NCBI GenBank assembly: GCA_016933955.1 | Contig: JAFGTT010000004.1 | Coordinates: 1-64,000, forward strand | Source of the DNA: Candidatus Zixiibacteriota bacterium | GTDB lineage: Bacteria > Zixibacteria > MSB-5A5 > GN15 > PGXB01 | Direction: 5' to 3' | Length of the DNA stretch: 64,000 bases | Shown: piece by piece, positions 1 to 7,884 of the stretch | Position numbering within the stretch: the stretch's first letter is position 1 | Layout: every line of letters starts with the position of its first letter | Notes under the pieces: model-generated | What the model saw: only the letters and a program-made list of their open reading frames with translations | Told to the model about the DNA's origin: nothing | The model's database searches: none | Translations under genes and position numbers: made by a program

Positions 1-3
1 ATC

Positions 4-35
4 AAGTAACGTCAACGCCCGACCTGACGTTACTT
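4..35. repeat. perfect 11-bp inverted repeat
   Basis: AAGTAACGTCA at 4-14 is the exact reverse complement of 25-35, with a 10-nt loop. It stands 18 bp before a rho-independent terminator. It could be the end of a structured RNA or an operator belonging to a gene left of the window; nothing here decides which. Confidence 0.6.
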
Positions 36-53
36 CAGGAACACCACCCAATC

Positions 54-83
54 AAAAGCCCCGCTAGCAATAGCGGGGCTTTT
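54..83. terminator. rho-independent terminator, works in both directions
   Basis: A 10-bp stem (57-66 with 71-80) closes on a GCAA tetraloop and is flanked by an A run on the left and a T run on the right. It can end a plus-strand gene lying left of the window and also minus-strand transcription passing through. Confidence 0.85.
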
Positions 84-101
84 GTGTGCCCGGGCAGTTC
101 C

Positions 102-137
102 ATTCCACCATCGGGTTATAAATCCGATAAGTGGAAT
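102..137. repeat. imperfect inverted repeat in gene-free stretch
   Basis: ATTCCAC (102-108) pairs with GTGGAAT (131-137), and ATCGG (110-114) with CCGAT (124-128), around a 9-nt AT-rich loop with small bulges. No gene is visible between 84 and 166. It is either an RNA structure or a protein-binding dyad; its role is unknown. Confidence 0.4.
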
Positions 138-166
138 AAATTGATTTCCGGATACCCCCGAAGCAA

Positions 167-197
167 ATAAAAAAACCCCGCCAATTACGCGGGGCTT
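167..197 (-). terminator. terminator of the tRNA-Thr/tRNA-Tyr transcript
   Basis: CCCCGC (176-181) pairs with GCGGGG (189-194). Read on the minus strand the stem is followed by a run of at least seven T, directly downstream of tRNA-Tyr. Confidence 0.8.
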
Positions 198-205
198 AAT
201 TTAAA

Positions 206-287
206 TGGAGGGGGGAGGATTCGAACCTCCGAAGGCTTCGCCGACAGATTTACAGTCTGTTCCCTTTGGCCGCTCGGGAACCCCTCC
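206..287 (-). tRNA. tRNA-Tyr (anticodon GTA)
   Basis: A cloverleaf of about 82 nt with a long class II variable arm. The acceptor is GGAGGGG pairing with 207-213, the anticodon GTA lies at 251-253 and the T arm reads GGTTCGAATCC. CCA is not encoded. It is the second gene of a two-tRNA unit with tRNA-Thr upstream and a terminator right after it. Confidence 0.93.
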
Positions 288-341
288 GTAATATTCAATT
301 TTTATATCGGCCTATTAGTTCACGTCCCACACCCTAAAAAT

Positions 342-414
342 AGCCGGCGAAGGGACTCGAACCCCCGACAGGCTGATTACAAATCAGCTACTCTACCATC
401 TGAGTTACGCCGGC
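342..414 (-). tRNA. tRNA-Thr (anticodon TGT)
   Basis: A 73-nt class I cloverleaf. The acceptor GCCGGCG pairs with 343-349, the anticodon stem GCTGA/TCAGC encloses the loop TTTGTAA, and the T arm is GGGGGTTCGAGTCCC. CCA is not encoded. It is transcribed from the promoter at 433-460, ahead of tRNA-Tyr. Confidence 0.93.
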
Positions 415-432
415 GCCGACAAACAGGAAACT

Positions 433-460
433 ATTATATTAATTTTGCCGAATAAGTCAA
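433..460 (-). promoter_or_regulatory. sigma70-type promoter for the tRNA pair
   Basis: On the minus strand TTGACT, 16 nt, then a perfect TATAAT. The expected start is about 12 nt before tRNA-Thr. It lies in the 81-nt space behind the cysS stop codon. Confidence 0.65.
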
Positions 461-495
461 GTCAAATGTGGCACGATACAATCTAAATAATATCA

Positions 496-1893
496 TCAGA
501 GTTTGCGTTTCCACTTGGTCCCGGTTGGGGTATCTTCCAGAATGATTCCGCGCTCGAGGAGTTGATCACGGATGGCATCGGCCGTTTTGAAATCACGCTT
601 TTTCTTCGCCTCTACTCTCTTCCGGATCATATCCTCAATCTCGGAATCAAGATTATTTTCCTCGCTTTGAAGCAGATCCAATACTGAATCGATTTTGTCG
701 ATGGCCTCAATGGATTTATCCGCCTCGGATTTTGATAGTCTATTCTCCGCTTTGAGACGATTAATATCCCGGATAAAATCAAAGACCTTTCCCAGGGCGG
801 CAGAAATATTTAAATCATCATCCAGAGCTTCCTCGAACTCCTTTAAAAACTGCTCGACATAACCGCCGGCTTCGCCCGAGGAGTTACCTCCCGAATACGA
901 TTTTAGATTCTGATAGAAATCATTATATCGCTCCAGAGTATTCCTGGAGGCTTCAATCCCCTCGAAGGTGAAATTCAACTGCTGGCGATAGTGAGTAGCC
1001 ATTAGGGCATACCTGACCGCCAGGGCGTTATAGCCTTTATCCAGAATCTGTCGGAGGGTGTAAAAGTTATTAAAGGATTTCGACATTTTACGACCCTCAA
1101 CAATAAGATGCTCGCTATGCATCCAGTAATTGACAAAACGTTTTCCTGTGGCCCCTTCCGATTGGGCGATTTCGTTTTCATGATGAGGGAAAATGTTATC
1201 TACCCCGCCGGTGTGAATATCAAAGGATTCTCCGAGATATTTCATGGACATAACCGAACATTCCAGATGCCAGCCCGGCCGTCCTTTTCCCAGTTCTGTC
1301 TCCCAGAATACATCTCCATCGTTTTCATCCCAGGCTTTCCACACTGCGAAATCGGAAAGGGATTCCTTTTCATATTCATCATTGGCCACCCGGGCTCCGG
1401 GTCTTAGTCCCTCCAGATCAAGGTGAGCCAGTTTGCCGTAACCGGGGAATTTGGCAATAGAAAAGTAATAATTGCCGTCGATTTCATAGGCCAGACCTTT
1501 CTCGGCAAGAATCTTTACCATGGCAACCATTTCATCAATATGATCCGTCGCCGCGGGATAGTATTCGGCCCGCTCAATCCGAAGCATATCCAGATCCTCG
1601 AAAAAAGCCTTTTTATAGGTTTCGGTATATTCCGTCAGGGTTTTTCCTTCAGCCTTTGATTTCCTGATAGTCTTATCATCGACATCAGTCAGATTCATAA
1701 CCTGGATAACCTGGTAACCTTTATATTTCAGGAATCGACGCAATAGGTCCTCGAAAATATAGGTCCGGAAATTCCCAATATGGGCATAATCATGAATAGT
1801 CGGCCCGCAGGTATACATCCGGACTTTCATATCTTCGACTGGTTTAAATTCCTCCAGTCGGCGTGTAAGCGTATTAGTAACTTTCAGGGTCAT
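496..1893 (-). CDS. cysS: cysteinyl-tRNA synthetase
   Basis: Class I aminoacyl-tRNA synthetase that charges tRNA-Cys in the cytoplasm. The 465-residue product has the zinc-binding Cys29 in YTCGPT, the HIGN version of the HIGH signature at 38-41, the ECSVMS and PHHENE zinc-site motifs, and KMSKS near residue 267. Length is normal for bacteria. The ATG at 1893 is preferred because it starts the conserved MTLKV N-terminus and has AAGG about 8 nt upstream; the frame stays open 23 codons further upstream into the preceding gene, but that part is not conserved. It lies 11 nt after the M42 peptidase gene and is probably cotranscribed with it. Confidence 0.96.
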   Translation of the reverse strand: MTLKVTNTLTRRLEEFKPVEDMKVRMYTCGPTIHDYAHIGNFRTYIFEDLLRRFLKYKGYQVIQVMNLTDVDDKTIRKSKAEGKTLTEYTETYKKAFFEDLDMLRIERAEYYPAATDHIDEMVAMVKILAEKGLAYEIDGNYYFSIAKFPGYGKLAHLDLEGLRPGARVANDEYEKESLSDFAVWKAWDENDGDVFWETELGKGRPGWHLECSVMSMKYLGESFDIHTGGVDNIFPHHENEIAQSEGATGKRFVNYWMHSEHLIVEGRKMSKSFNNFYTLRQILDKGYNALAVRYALMATHYRQQLNFTFEGIEASRNTLERYNDFYQNLKSYSGGNSSGEAGGYVEQFLKEFEEALDDDLNISAALGKVFDFIRDINRLKAENRLSKSEADKSIEAIDKIDSVLDLLQSEENNLDSEIEDMIRKRVEAKKKRDFKTADAIRDQLLERGIILEDTPTGTKWKRKL

Positions 1894-1904
1894 AAGCGAA
1901 TACC

Positions 1905-2978
1905 TTAATTTTCGGTCAAGACTGCGACTGCTTTTCGATCCAGTTTCTTTATCACCTCGCAAGTCAGCCTGACCACATTATCATAATCATCACGATGGAT
2001 AATACTGTTATGCGAATGGATATACCTGGTTTCGATGGCTATAAAAATAGTCGGGACACCGGATCGGCTGATATGGAAGGCCCCGCCATCAGTGCCGCCT
2101 CTTCTAAGGGATGTCAGATGAAATGGCAGTTTCTTAAGTTCGGCCGTCCTGATAACCAGTTCCCGAAGCCTTTGATTGGGTATCATAGAACCATCATAAA
2201 CAAGGATTCCCGGACCGCCCCCAAGTTTTTCGGCTCTTTTAAATCCATCGGGGGGAATATCACGGGCCACGCTGACATCGAGAATCAGGGCCACATCAGG
2301 ATTACTTTCATATGCCGCCGTACGGGCCCCCCGTAAACCAACCTCTTCCTGAACCGTCCCGATCCCCAGGATGGTATTGGGATGATTATTTTTATTGAAA
2401 TACTTTAGAATATCGGCCACCATGGCGCAACAGACGCGATTATCGAAAGCCTTGGCCATATACAGTTTTTTATTATTCATGATGGCGAAGTTCGAATCCG
2501 GAATAATCGGATCGCCGACTCGAATCCCGAGTTTTTTTGCCACATCAAATTTTTCCATGGCACCAACATCGATAAACATATCATCGATATCAAGCACTTT
2601 CTTCCGCTCATCTTCCTTAAGCAGATGAGGTGGCGTCGATCCGATAACTCCAAGAACCGGCCCCTTGGAAGTTATTACCCGGACGCGCTGAGCCAGTGCC
2701 ACATGCCCCCACCAGCCTCCCAGCGGAATAAATTTAATATACCCATCTTCTGTAATTTCACTGACCATGAAACCGATTTCATCCAGATGGCCAACCACCG
2801 CCACCCGCGGGCTGTCGGAGGTTCCCTTTTTGGTGCCGATTACGGAGCCCAGTTTATCATAGCTGAGTTTGGCATATTTTTTCAAATGGCGGATCATCAC
2901 GTCCCGGGCGCCACCTTCATAACCCGATGTTCCATGAGCATCCGTTATTTCTTTTAACAGAATTTCAGTTTGATCCAC
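1905..2978 (-). CDS. M42 family metallopeptidase (glutamyl aminopeptidase/endoglucanase M type)
   Basis: Cytosolic di-zinc (or cobalt) aminopeptidase of the tetrahedral-aminopeptidase family, 357 residues. GHLDEIG gives the first metal ligands (His64, Asp66); KAFDNRV supplies the bridging Asp; TVQEEVGLRGA gives the catalytic and binding Glu pair; the C-terminal IHSHNSI gives the last His ligand. The start is GTG at 2978, behind AAGGAGG about 4 nt away; an ATG two bases upstream is out of frame. The promoter at 3013-3041 precedes it, and cysS follows. Substrate preference (Glu, Leu or Lys aminopeptidase) cannot be read from sequence alone. Confidence 0.9.
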   Translation of the reverse strand: MDQTEILLKEITDAHGTSGYEGGARDVMIRHLKKYAKLSYDKLGSVIGTKKGTSDSPRVAVVGHLDEIGFMVSEITEDGYIKFIPLGGWWGHVALAQRVRVITSKGPVLGVIGSTPPHLLKEDERKKVLDIDDMFIDVGAMEKFDVAKKLGIRVGDPIIPDSNFAIMNNKKLYMAKAFDNRVCCAMVADILKYFNKNNHPNTILGIGTVQEEVGLRGARTAAYESNPDVALILDVSVARDIPPDGFKRAEKLGGGPGILVYDGSMIPNQRLRELVIRTAELKKLPFHLTSLRRGGTDGGAFHISRSGVPTIFIAIETRYIHSHNSIIHRDDYDNVVRLTCEVIKKLDRKAVAVLTEN

Positions 2979-3012
2979 ATCTCCTCCTTATTCTCGACGG
3001 CATTAAAATCAA

Positions 3013-3041
3013 AATATAAGCATATTTCAAAGGATCGTCAA
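3013..3041 (-). promoter_or_regulatory. sigma70-type promoter for M42 peptidase-cysS
   Basis: Minus strand TTGACG, 17 nt, TATATT, about 30 nt before the GTG start at 2978. It lies just after the stop of the HAD gene, so a new transcript begins here. Confidence 0.6.
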
Positions 3042-3042
3042 T

Positions 3043-3774
3043 TCAGACTCCGATATGCGCCGGTAATTCAGACAGGGATTTAATTACGGTTAAATCCGAT
3101 GGCAAGGGATCGGGATAATCCCGCCCCTCCCGATATTTCAGAATCGGCCTGATACCCATCTTTTGAGGTCCCAGACAGTCTTCCTGGTAGCGATCGCCAA
3201 CAAATACCAGATTTTCGGGTGGAAGGTCAATTAATTTCAGGGCGTGTTGATAAATAGACGGATGCGGTTTCCGGAATCCAAAGGATGATGAAAAGATGGT
3301 AAAATCAAAATACGGCAGAAGGCCATATTTTTTTAACTCATCAAGGTGATAATCGGCCGGGAAAATCGTATTGGAAACCAGTCCGATTTTAAATCCTCTT
3401 TGCTTCAGTTCTCTCAGAATATGTTGACTATCGGCGAATAATGACAATTGCCTTGAAATCGGCTGATAGAAAGCCCGGAAAAATATTTCAGCCAGCGATT
3501 TTTCGCCGTTAATTCCTACCGATTTAAGCAGTTCATTTAGAGCATCGACAACATTCCATTCTCGGAGCGTATCCGCGGCGTATTTCCTGTAGTTCTGCCT
3601 TATTTCAAGATGTTTTTCCCAGAAAACATCCCGTGGTGGGACATCAATCCCATCTTTCACCAGAAAACTATAACCGGCATCAAAACACCTGATGTTTAAT
3701 TCTTCCCATGGAATAGTCTCATATTCCAATAGGGTTGAACCCAGATCAAATAGAACGCCTTTTATTTCGGCCAT
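3043..3774 (-). CDS. HAD family hydrolase
   Basis: Haloacid-dehalogenase-fold phosphatase, 243 residues. Motif I is FDLGST (nucleophile Asp; the usual second Asp of DxD is replaced by Ser-Thr), motif II is LVSNT, motif III is the Lys in GFRKPHP and motif IV is FVGDRYQED. A helical cap domain lies between motifs I and II. The ATG at 3774 begins right at the motif I strand and sits 13 nt after the ddl stop; an in-frame start 18 codons upstream inside ddl is unlikely. It is the last gene of the queA-ispD-ispF-DedA-ddl run. The altered DxD weakens a simple phosphomonoesterase call; substrate unknown. Confidence 0.85.
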   Translation of the reverse strand: MAEIKGVLFDLGSTLLEYETIPWEELNIRCFDAGYSFLVKDGIDVPPRDVFWEKHLEIRQNYRKYAADTLREWNVVDALNELLKSVGINGEKSLAEIFFRAFYQPISRQLSLFADSQHILRELKQRGFKIGLVSNTIFPADYHLDELKKYGLLPYFDFTIFSSSFGFRKPHPSIYQHALKLIDLPPENLVFVGDRYQEDCLGPQKMGIRPILKYREGRDYPDPLPSDLTVIKSLSELPAHIGV

Positions 3775-3787
3775 GCTATTATTTTCT

Positions 3788-4816
3788 TTACTCAATCGCC
3801 GCCCGGCATATTTCCTCGACCAGATCATCGAAACTTATTCCGGCTTCACTAGCCGCCATCGGGGAAAGAGACAGCTCTGTCATACCCGGCAAGGTATTAA
3901 TTTCGAGGAAATACGGCCGGTTCTTATCATCCAGGATGAAATCGACCCGGGCCAGACCCGCACAACCGATTATATCATAGGCGCGAACTGCCAGATTCTG
4001 GATTAATCCGGTGATATTTTCAGGAATTTGCGCCGGGCAAATGTATTGCGATTTGCCTTTGGTATATTTACACTGATAATCATACAGCTCATTGGACGGC
4101 ACAATCTCCACCAGAGGCAACGGGCGCCCATTCAGAAGAGCGGCCGTGATTTCGCGCCCTTGGATATATTTTTCAACCAGGACTTCCATGGAGACCTCTA
4201 AAGCCGCATCAAAGGCGGCCCTGAGGCCTTTCTCATTTTTAACAAGGGTCAGGCCGCAGGTTGAACCGGAATTATTGGGCTTGATAATAACCGGGAAATC
4301 GAATTTTGTTTTTATTTCACCCAGGCAATCATTTAGCTTTGCGGGCCTGATATTTTTATACAAAATCCAGCTTGGGGTCGGGATTTCTTCATTATTAAGA
4401 ATTCGCTTGGTGAAGGCTTTATCCATCGCCACCGCCGATGCCAGCCGTCCGGAACCGGTATATTTAACTCCGGCCAGATCCAGCACCGCCTGAATAGTGC
4501 CGTCTTCCCCGGCTCCGCCGTGAAGCCCCAAAAAAACCACATCCAGTTTACCGAATTCATCGCGACTCATCACTTTGGTCAGAGCCAAGCCGCCTCGATC
4601 TTTAAGGGCAATTTTCGAGGTCGAGTTTTTATCTTTGACCAGAAGAAACTGTCCCCGACCATCAGTCAGCGATTGACCGGTGGCGGAATCAATAACCGCA
4701 ACCTGATGACCGCGTCTAACCAGGGCCTCAAAAATAGCGCGAGATGAGGATAGGGAAACATCTCTTTCTTCGGAGTACCCCCCGGCCAAAATCAGAATAT
4801 TCAATTTCTTTTTCAT
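3788..4816 (-). CDS. ddl: D-alanine--D-alanine ligase
   Basis: ATP-grasp ligase that makes D-Ala-D-Ala for peptidoglycan, 342 residues. Seen are the N-terminal LAGGYSEERDVS loop, the central ATP-grasp segment FPVIIKPNNSGSTCGL, the VEKYIQGREIT segment, and the C-terminal metal-binding FILDDKNRPYFLEINTLPG and ending with MTELSLSP. Its ATG shares an ATGA overlap with the stop of the DedA gene, so translation is coupled. The HAD gene follows after 13 nt. Dipeptide versus depsipeptide specificity was not determined. Confidence 0.94.
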   Translation of the reverse strand: MKKKLNILILAGGYSEERDVSLSSSRAIFEALVRRGHQVAVIDSATGQSLTDGRGQFLLVKDKNSTSKIALKDRGGLALTKVMSRDEFGKLDVVFLGLHGGAGEDGTIQAVLDLAGVKYTGSGRLASAVAMDKAFTKRILNNEEIPTPSWILYKNIRPAKLNDCLGEIKTKFDFPVIIKPNNSGSTCGLTLVKNEKGLRAAFDAALEVSMEVLVEKYIQGREITAALLNGRPLPLVEIVPSNELYDYQCKYTKGKSQYICPAQIPENITGLIQNLAVRAYDIIGCAGLARVDFILDDKNRPYFLEINTLPGMTELSLSPMAASEAGISFDDLVEEICRAAIE

Positions 4817-5436
4817 TTCTTGTACGATTTATATACCTTTACGATAATCAGGGCCGCAACAATCAATATTATAATCGGCCAAACGATTTTCTCATACATA
4901 TGAAAATAATGCGCAATTGTCTCAAAATTTGTGACAAAAATAAAACTGCTGAAAAGCAGGATACCATTAAAAAGCCAGAAAGAAAGTGAGGTAAAAAATA
5001 CCATTTTGCCGGGATTATAACGGCCGATTCCAGAAACCAGGGCGATAGCGGCCCGGGCCCCAACTATAAAGCGGCTGAAAACCAGTAACAAAGCACCCTG
5101 TTTTATAAACCAGGATTCCATTTTGTCGATATCTTCGGCCGAAAAAACCCGATAATTTTTCCTTATAAAGAACTCCCGCCCGTAATGTCGTCCGAAATAA
5201 TAAACCAGCATGGTGGAGGCAATTCCCCCCAGATATACCACGATAAAAATAAGAAAAATATTCAACCAGCCTGAAGCCGCCAGACCACCGGCCGTGATTG
5301 TAAAGAAATCACCCGGAAAAGGAGGAAATACATTCTCAATAAATGAGGCCATAAACAGCGCCAGGTATATCCAGCCCGGCCCGTAGGTGAAAAGCCTTTC
5401 CAGGAATTCATTAATCAGGTTGAGTGATTGTTCCAT
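4813..5436 (-). CDS. DedA family membrane protein
   Basis: Integral membrane protein of the DedA/SNARE-associated (VTT domain) family, 207 residues, whose members are implicated in lipid carrier recycling and membrane homeostasis. The family signature ENVFPPFPGD (about residues 34-43) and the re-entrant FSRFIVGARA segment are both present, with four to five hydrophobic helices and a basic C-terminus. It overlaps ispF by 26 nt upstream and ddl by 4 nt downstream. Between isoprenoid and D-Ala-D-Ala ligase genes, a role in undecaprenyl-phosphate flipping would fit, but that is inference from position. Confidence 0.88.
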   Translation of the reverse strand: MEQSLNLINEFLERLFTYGPGWIYLALFMASFIENVFPPFPGDFFTITAGGLAASGWLNIFLIFIVVYLGGIASTMLVYYFGRHYGREFFIRKNYRVFSAEDIDKMESWFIKQGALLLVFSRFIVGARAAIALVSGIGRYNPGKMVFFTSLSFWLFNGILLFSSFIFVTNFETIAHYFHMYEKIVWPIIILIVAALIIVKVYKSYKK

Positions 5437-5920
5437 TGTCCTTGTATATCAGGCAGCTGGCTACAACGGCGATCCCTTCCTCGCGCCCGACAAAACCCAT
5501 TCTTTCATTGGTGGTGGCCTTGATTGAGATATCATTTTCAGATATAACCAGTATCCTTGCAATTCTGGATTTCATGGCCGGGATGTGAGGCGACATTTTG
5601 GGCGTTTCGGCAATTATAACGGCATCGACATTACCCACCTGATATCCCTCCATGACAACCATTTTGAAAACCTCGGCGAGAATTTTTGTTGATTGAATAT
5701 CCTTTATGGCCGCATCAGTGTCGGGAAAATGCTGCCCGATATCGCCCAGCCCAATGGCTCCCAGCAGGGCATCGGCTATTGAATGGAGTAATACATCGGC
5801 GTCGCTGTGTCCCTGCAAGCCTTTATCATGGGCAATAATTACCCCACCCATGATCAGCGGGCGTCCCTCAACAAACCTGTGAGAGTCATAGCCGATACCA
5901 ATCTTGATATCCGGTTTCAT
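5411..5920 (-). CDS. ispF: 2-C-methyl-D-erythritol 2,4-cyclodiphosphate synthase
   Basis: Fifth step of the MEP isoprenoid pathway; converts CDP-ME 2-phosphate to MEcPP with loss of CMP. In 169 residues it shows GIGYDSHRF (zinc Asp and His), the GHSDADVLLH signature, DIGQHFPDTD, and the C-terminal KATTNERMGFVGREEGI loop. It starts in an ATGA overlap with ispD, its usual partner, and its end overlaps the DedA start by 26 nt. About ten residues longer at the C-terminus than the E. coli enzyme. Confidence 0.96.
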   Translation of the reverse strand: MKPDIKIGIGYDSHRFVEGRPLIMGGVIIAHDKGLQGHSDADVLLHSIADALLGAIGLGDIGQHFPDTDAAIKDIQSTKILAEVFKMVVMEGYQVGNVDAVIIAETPKMSPHIPAMKSRIARILVISENDISIKATTNERMGFVGREEGIAVVASCLIYKDNGTITQPD

Positions 5921-6600
5921 GCTCTAATCCCTATAATTAATCCCGCTATAATCAGGTCTTCCTCGGTCGTTATTTTGATATTTATGCTTTTCGGTATCAC
6001 CCTCCGGACTTTAAAACCCATCATTTCTATCATACAGGCATCATCGGTGATCTCGCTGTCGCTTGCCGTTTTTTCATGAGCATTCATAATCAAATCGTAT
6101 TGAAACACCTGGGGAGTTTCTGCCAGATATAATTTCGTTCGGTCAAGGGTTGAGATAATATAATCACCTTCCACTCTTTTGACCGTGCTGGATATGGGGC
6201 GAGCCAGAATGGCCGCCCTGTCTTTTCGGGCGGCATCCACCACCCGGTCTATATCAGCATGATCGATCAATGGTCTTGCGCCGTCATGGATAGCGACAAA
6301 ATTGGTTGAGATGGGAAGGGCTTTTAAACCCCGGCAGACCGATTCCCGGCGGGTGGCACCGCCTTTGACAAGCAGCCGGACCTTGGAAAAAGCAAACGGA
6401 TTGACGATTTTTTCATTCGTAAACAACAGGGCTTCCTCGGCAACGACGACCACAATATCATCTATTGAAGCAGCTTTTTCAAACTGCTCAATTGTCCACG
6501 ACAACAGCGGTTTTTCCATTATATGGCGAAACTGCTTGGGGACATCGCCACCGAAGCGTACCCCGCGTCCAGCCGCAACGATTAAGGCAACGGTTTTCAT
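5917..6600 (-). CDS. ispD: 2-C-methyl-D-erythritol 4-phosphate cytidylyltransferase
   Basis: Third step of the MEP pathway, forming CDP-methylerythritol from CTP and MEP. The nucleotidyltransferase signature LIVAAGRGVRFGGDVPKQF is at the N-terminus, followed by GGATRRESVCRGL, the AIHDGARP metal-binding loop, and TPQVF. Length (227) is typical. It overlaps ispF by 4 nt; the queA stop lies 59 nt upstream, so the two pathway genes form a coupled pair inside a larger run. With ispF it shows that the organism uses the non-mevalonate route. Confidence 0.96.
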   Translation of the reverse strand: MKTVALIVAAGRGVRFGGDVPKQFRHIMEKPLLSWTIEQFEKAASIDDIVVVVAEEALLFTNEKIVNPFAFSKVRLLVKGGATRRESVCRGLKALPISTNFVAIHDGARPLIDHADIDRVVDAARKDRAAILARPISSTVKRVEGDYIISTLDRTKLYLAETPQVFQYDLIMNAHEKTASDSEITDDACMIEMMGFKVRRVIPKSINIKITTEEDLIIAGLIIGIRA

Positions 6601-6659
6601 AATGGGGTAATATATCTTCCGGATGATTCAATAAAAAGGATATTTTGGAAAAAGATGCC

Positions 6660-7700
6660 CTAAAGAATCAGCATGCAATCGCCGTAACTGTAAAACCGAT
6701 ATTTCTCTTTAACCGCAAGTTTATAGGCTTCTAAAATCTTTTCCCGTCCGGCCAGGGCTGAAACCAATAAAATCAGAGATGATTTTGGCAGATGGAAATT
6801 AGTAATAAGATGATCGACAACATTGAATTGGTAACCCGGTCTGATATATAAATCAACCGGTGCCGCAAAAGGCTGGATTTCGCCATTAATCTGCGGCGCG
6901 GATTCCAGGGTTCTTACCGAAGTGGTTCCAACGGCAAAAATTTTGCCTCCGGCGGCCCGAATCCGGTTAATAGAAGCCGCCGCACTTTTGGAAATTTCTG
7001 CATATTCGGCATCAACCGAGTGATCCTCAATGTTATCGACCTTGACCGGTTTAAAAGTGCCGTACCCGACATGAAGCGTAATCGGAATAACTTTAATCCC
7101 CTTTCCCGTGATTTTTTTCAGGACGCGCGGGGTAAAATGCAAACCGGCGGTCGGGGCAGCCACCGCCCAGGTTTTGGATTCTTTGGCAAAAATAGTCTGA
7201 TATCGACTTTCGTCTGTCTTTTCATCGGGACGATGGATATAGATCGGCAGGGGGATATGACCATATTTGGAGATGATCTTTTTTTCTTCCGTTTTGTTCC
7301 GGAAACTTATTAACGACCGCCCGCCGGGAACTTTTTTTATGACCTCGATCATCAGGCCATCATCAACCACAACCTCTTCGCCTTCCTTCAGCCTTTTGGT
7401 GGGGTGTGACAGAATTTCCCAGCAGTCTCTGTTTTCATAAGATATTTTATTGAGTAAAAACAGCTCGATTTTCCCTCCAGTCTGACGATGCACAAAGAGA
7501 CGAGCCTTCAGCACCTTGGTGTCATTGACAACCAGAGCATCGCCCTCATTCAAATATGAGACGATTCCGGTAAATTTATCGTGCGAAATCCGGCCGCTCA
7601 CCCGATCAAGAATCATCAATCGTGAGAGATCGCGTTGCCGGGCCGGATAATAGGCAATGGCATCAGGCGGCAAATCATAGTTAAAAAGCGATATATCCAT
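6660..7700 (-). CDS. queA: S-adenosylmethionine:tRNA ribosyltransferase-isomerase
   Basis: Transfers and isomerises the ribose of SAM onto 7-aminomethyl-7-deazaguanine in tRNA, giving epoxyqueuosine. Family motifs are the N-terminal FNYDLPPDAIAYYPA, RDLSRLMILDR, GDALVVNDTKVLKARLF, AAPTAGLHFT, the LHVGYGTFKPV segment, and the C-terminal ITNFHLPKSSL. 346 residues. I use the ATG at 7700 because it starts the conserved MDISLFNYDLP; two in-frame ATGs lie 9 and 16 codons upstream but add unconserved sequence. It is probably first gene of the run down to the HAD gene. Confidence 0.95.
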   Translation of the reverse strand: MDISLFNYDLPPDAIAYYPARQRDLSRLMILDRVSGRISHDKFTGIVSYLNEGDALVVNDTKVLKARLFVHRQTGGKIELFLLNKISYENRDCWEILSHPTKRLKEGEEVVVDDGLMIEVIKKVPGGRSLISFRNKTEEKKIISKYGHIPLPIYIHRPDEKTDESRYQTIFAKESKTWAVAAPTAGLHFTPRVLKKITGKGIKVIPITLHVGYGTFKPVKVDNIEDHSVDAEYAEISKSAAASINRIRAAGGKIFAVGTTSVRTLESAPQINGEIQPFAAPVDLYIRPGYQFNVVDHLITNFHLPKSSLILLVSALAGREKILEAYKLAVKEKYRFYSYGDCMLIL

Positions 7701-7837
7701 TAATCCCACTTCTGTTTTAATCGGCATAAGATGATTAAACGGGGCCATTTGTCAACATGAATATGCCAATAATAAGACTCCCCATCAGGGCCGGATCAGT
7801 TTTTTCGAAAACTTTTGTCAAATTCGTCCTGTAGCTA

Positions 7838-7865
7838 TAAAAAAAGGCCGGGAAATGGCCCGGCC
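7838..7865 (-). terminator. terminator after the HDOD gene
   Basis: GGCCGGG (7846-7852) pairs with CCCGGCC (7859-7865); on the minus strand an eight-T run follows. It lies 20 nt past the HDOD stop and marks the left end of the flagellar island. Confidence 0.8.
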
Positions 7866-7884
7866 ATAAACCTTTTGTCTCACT

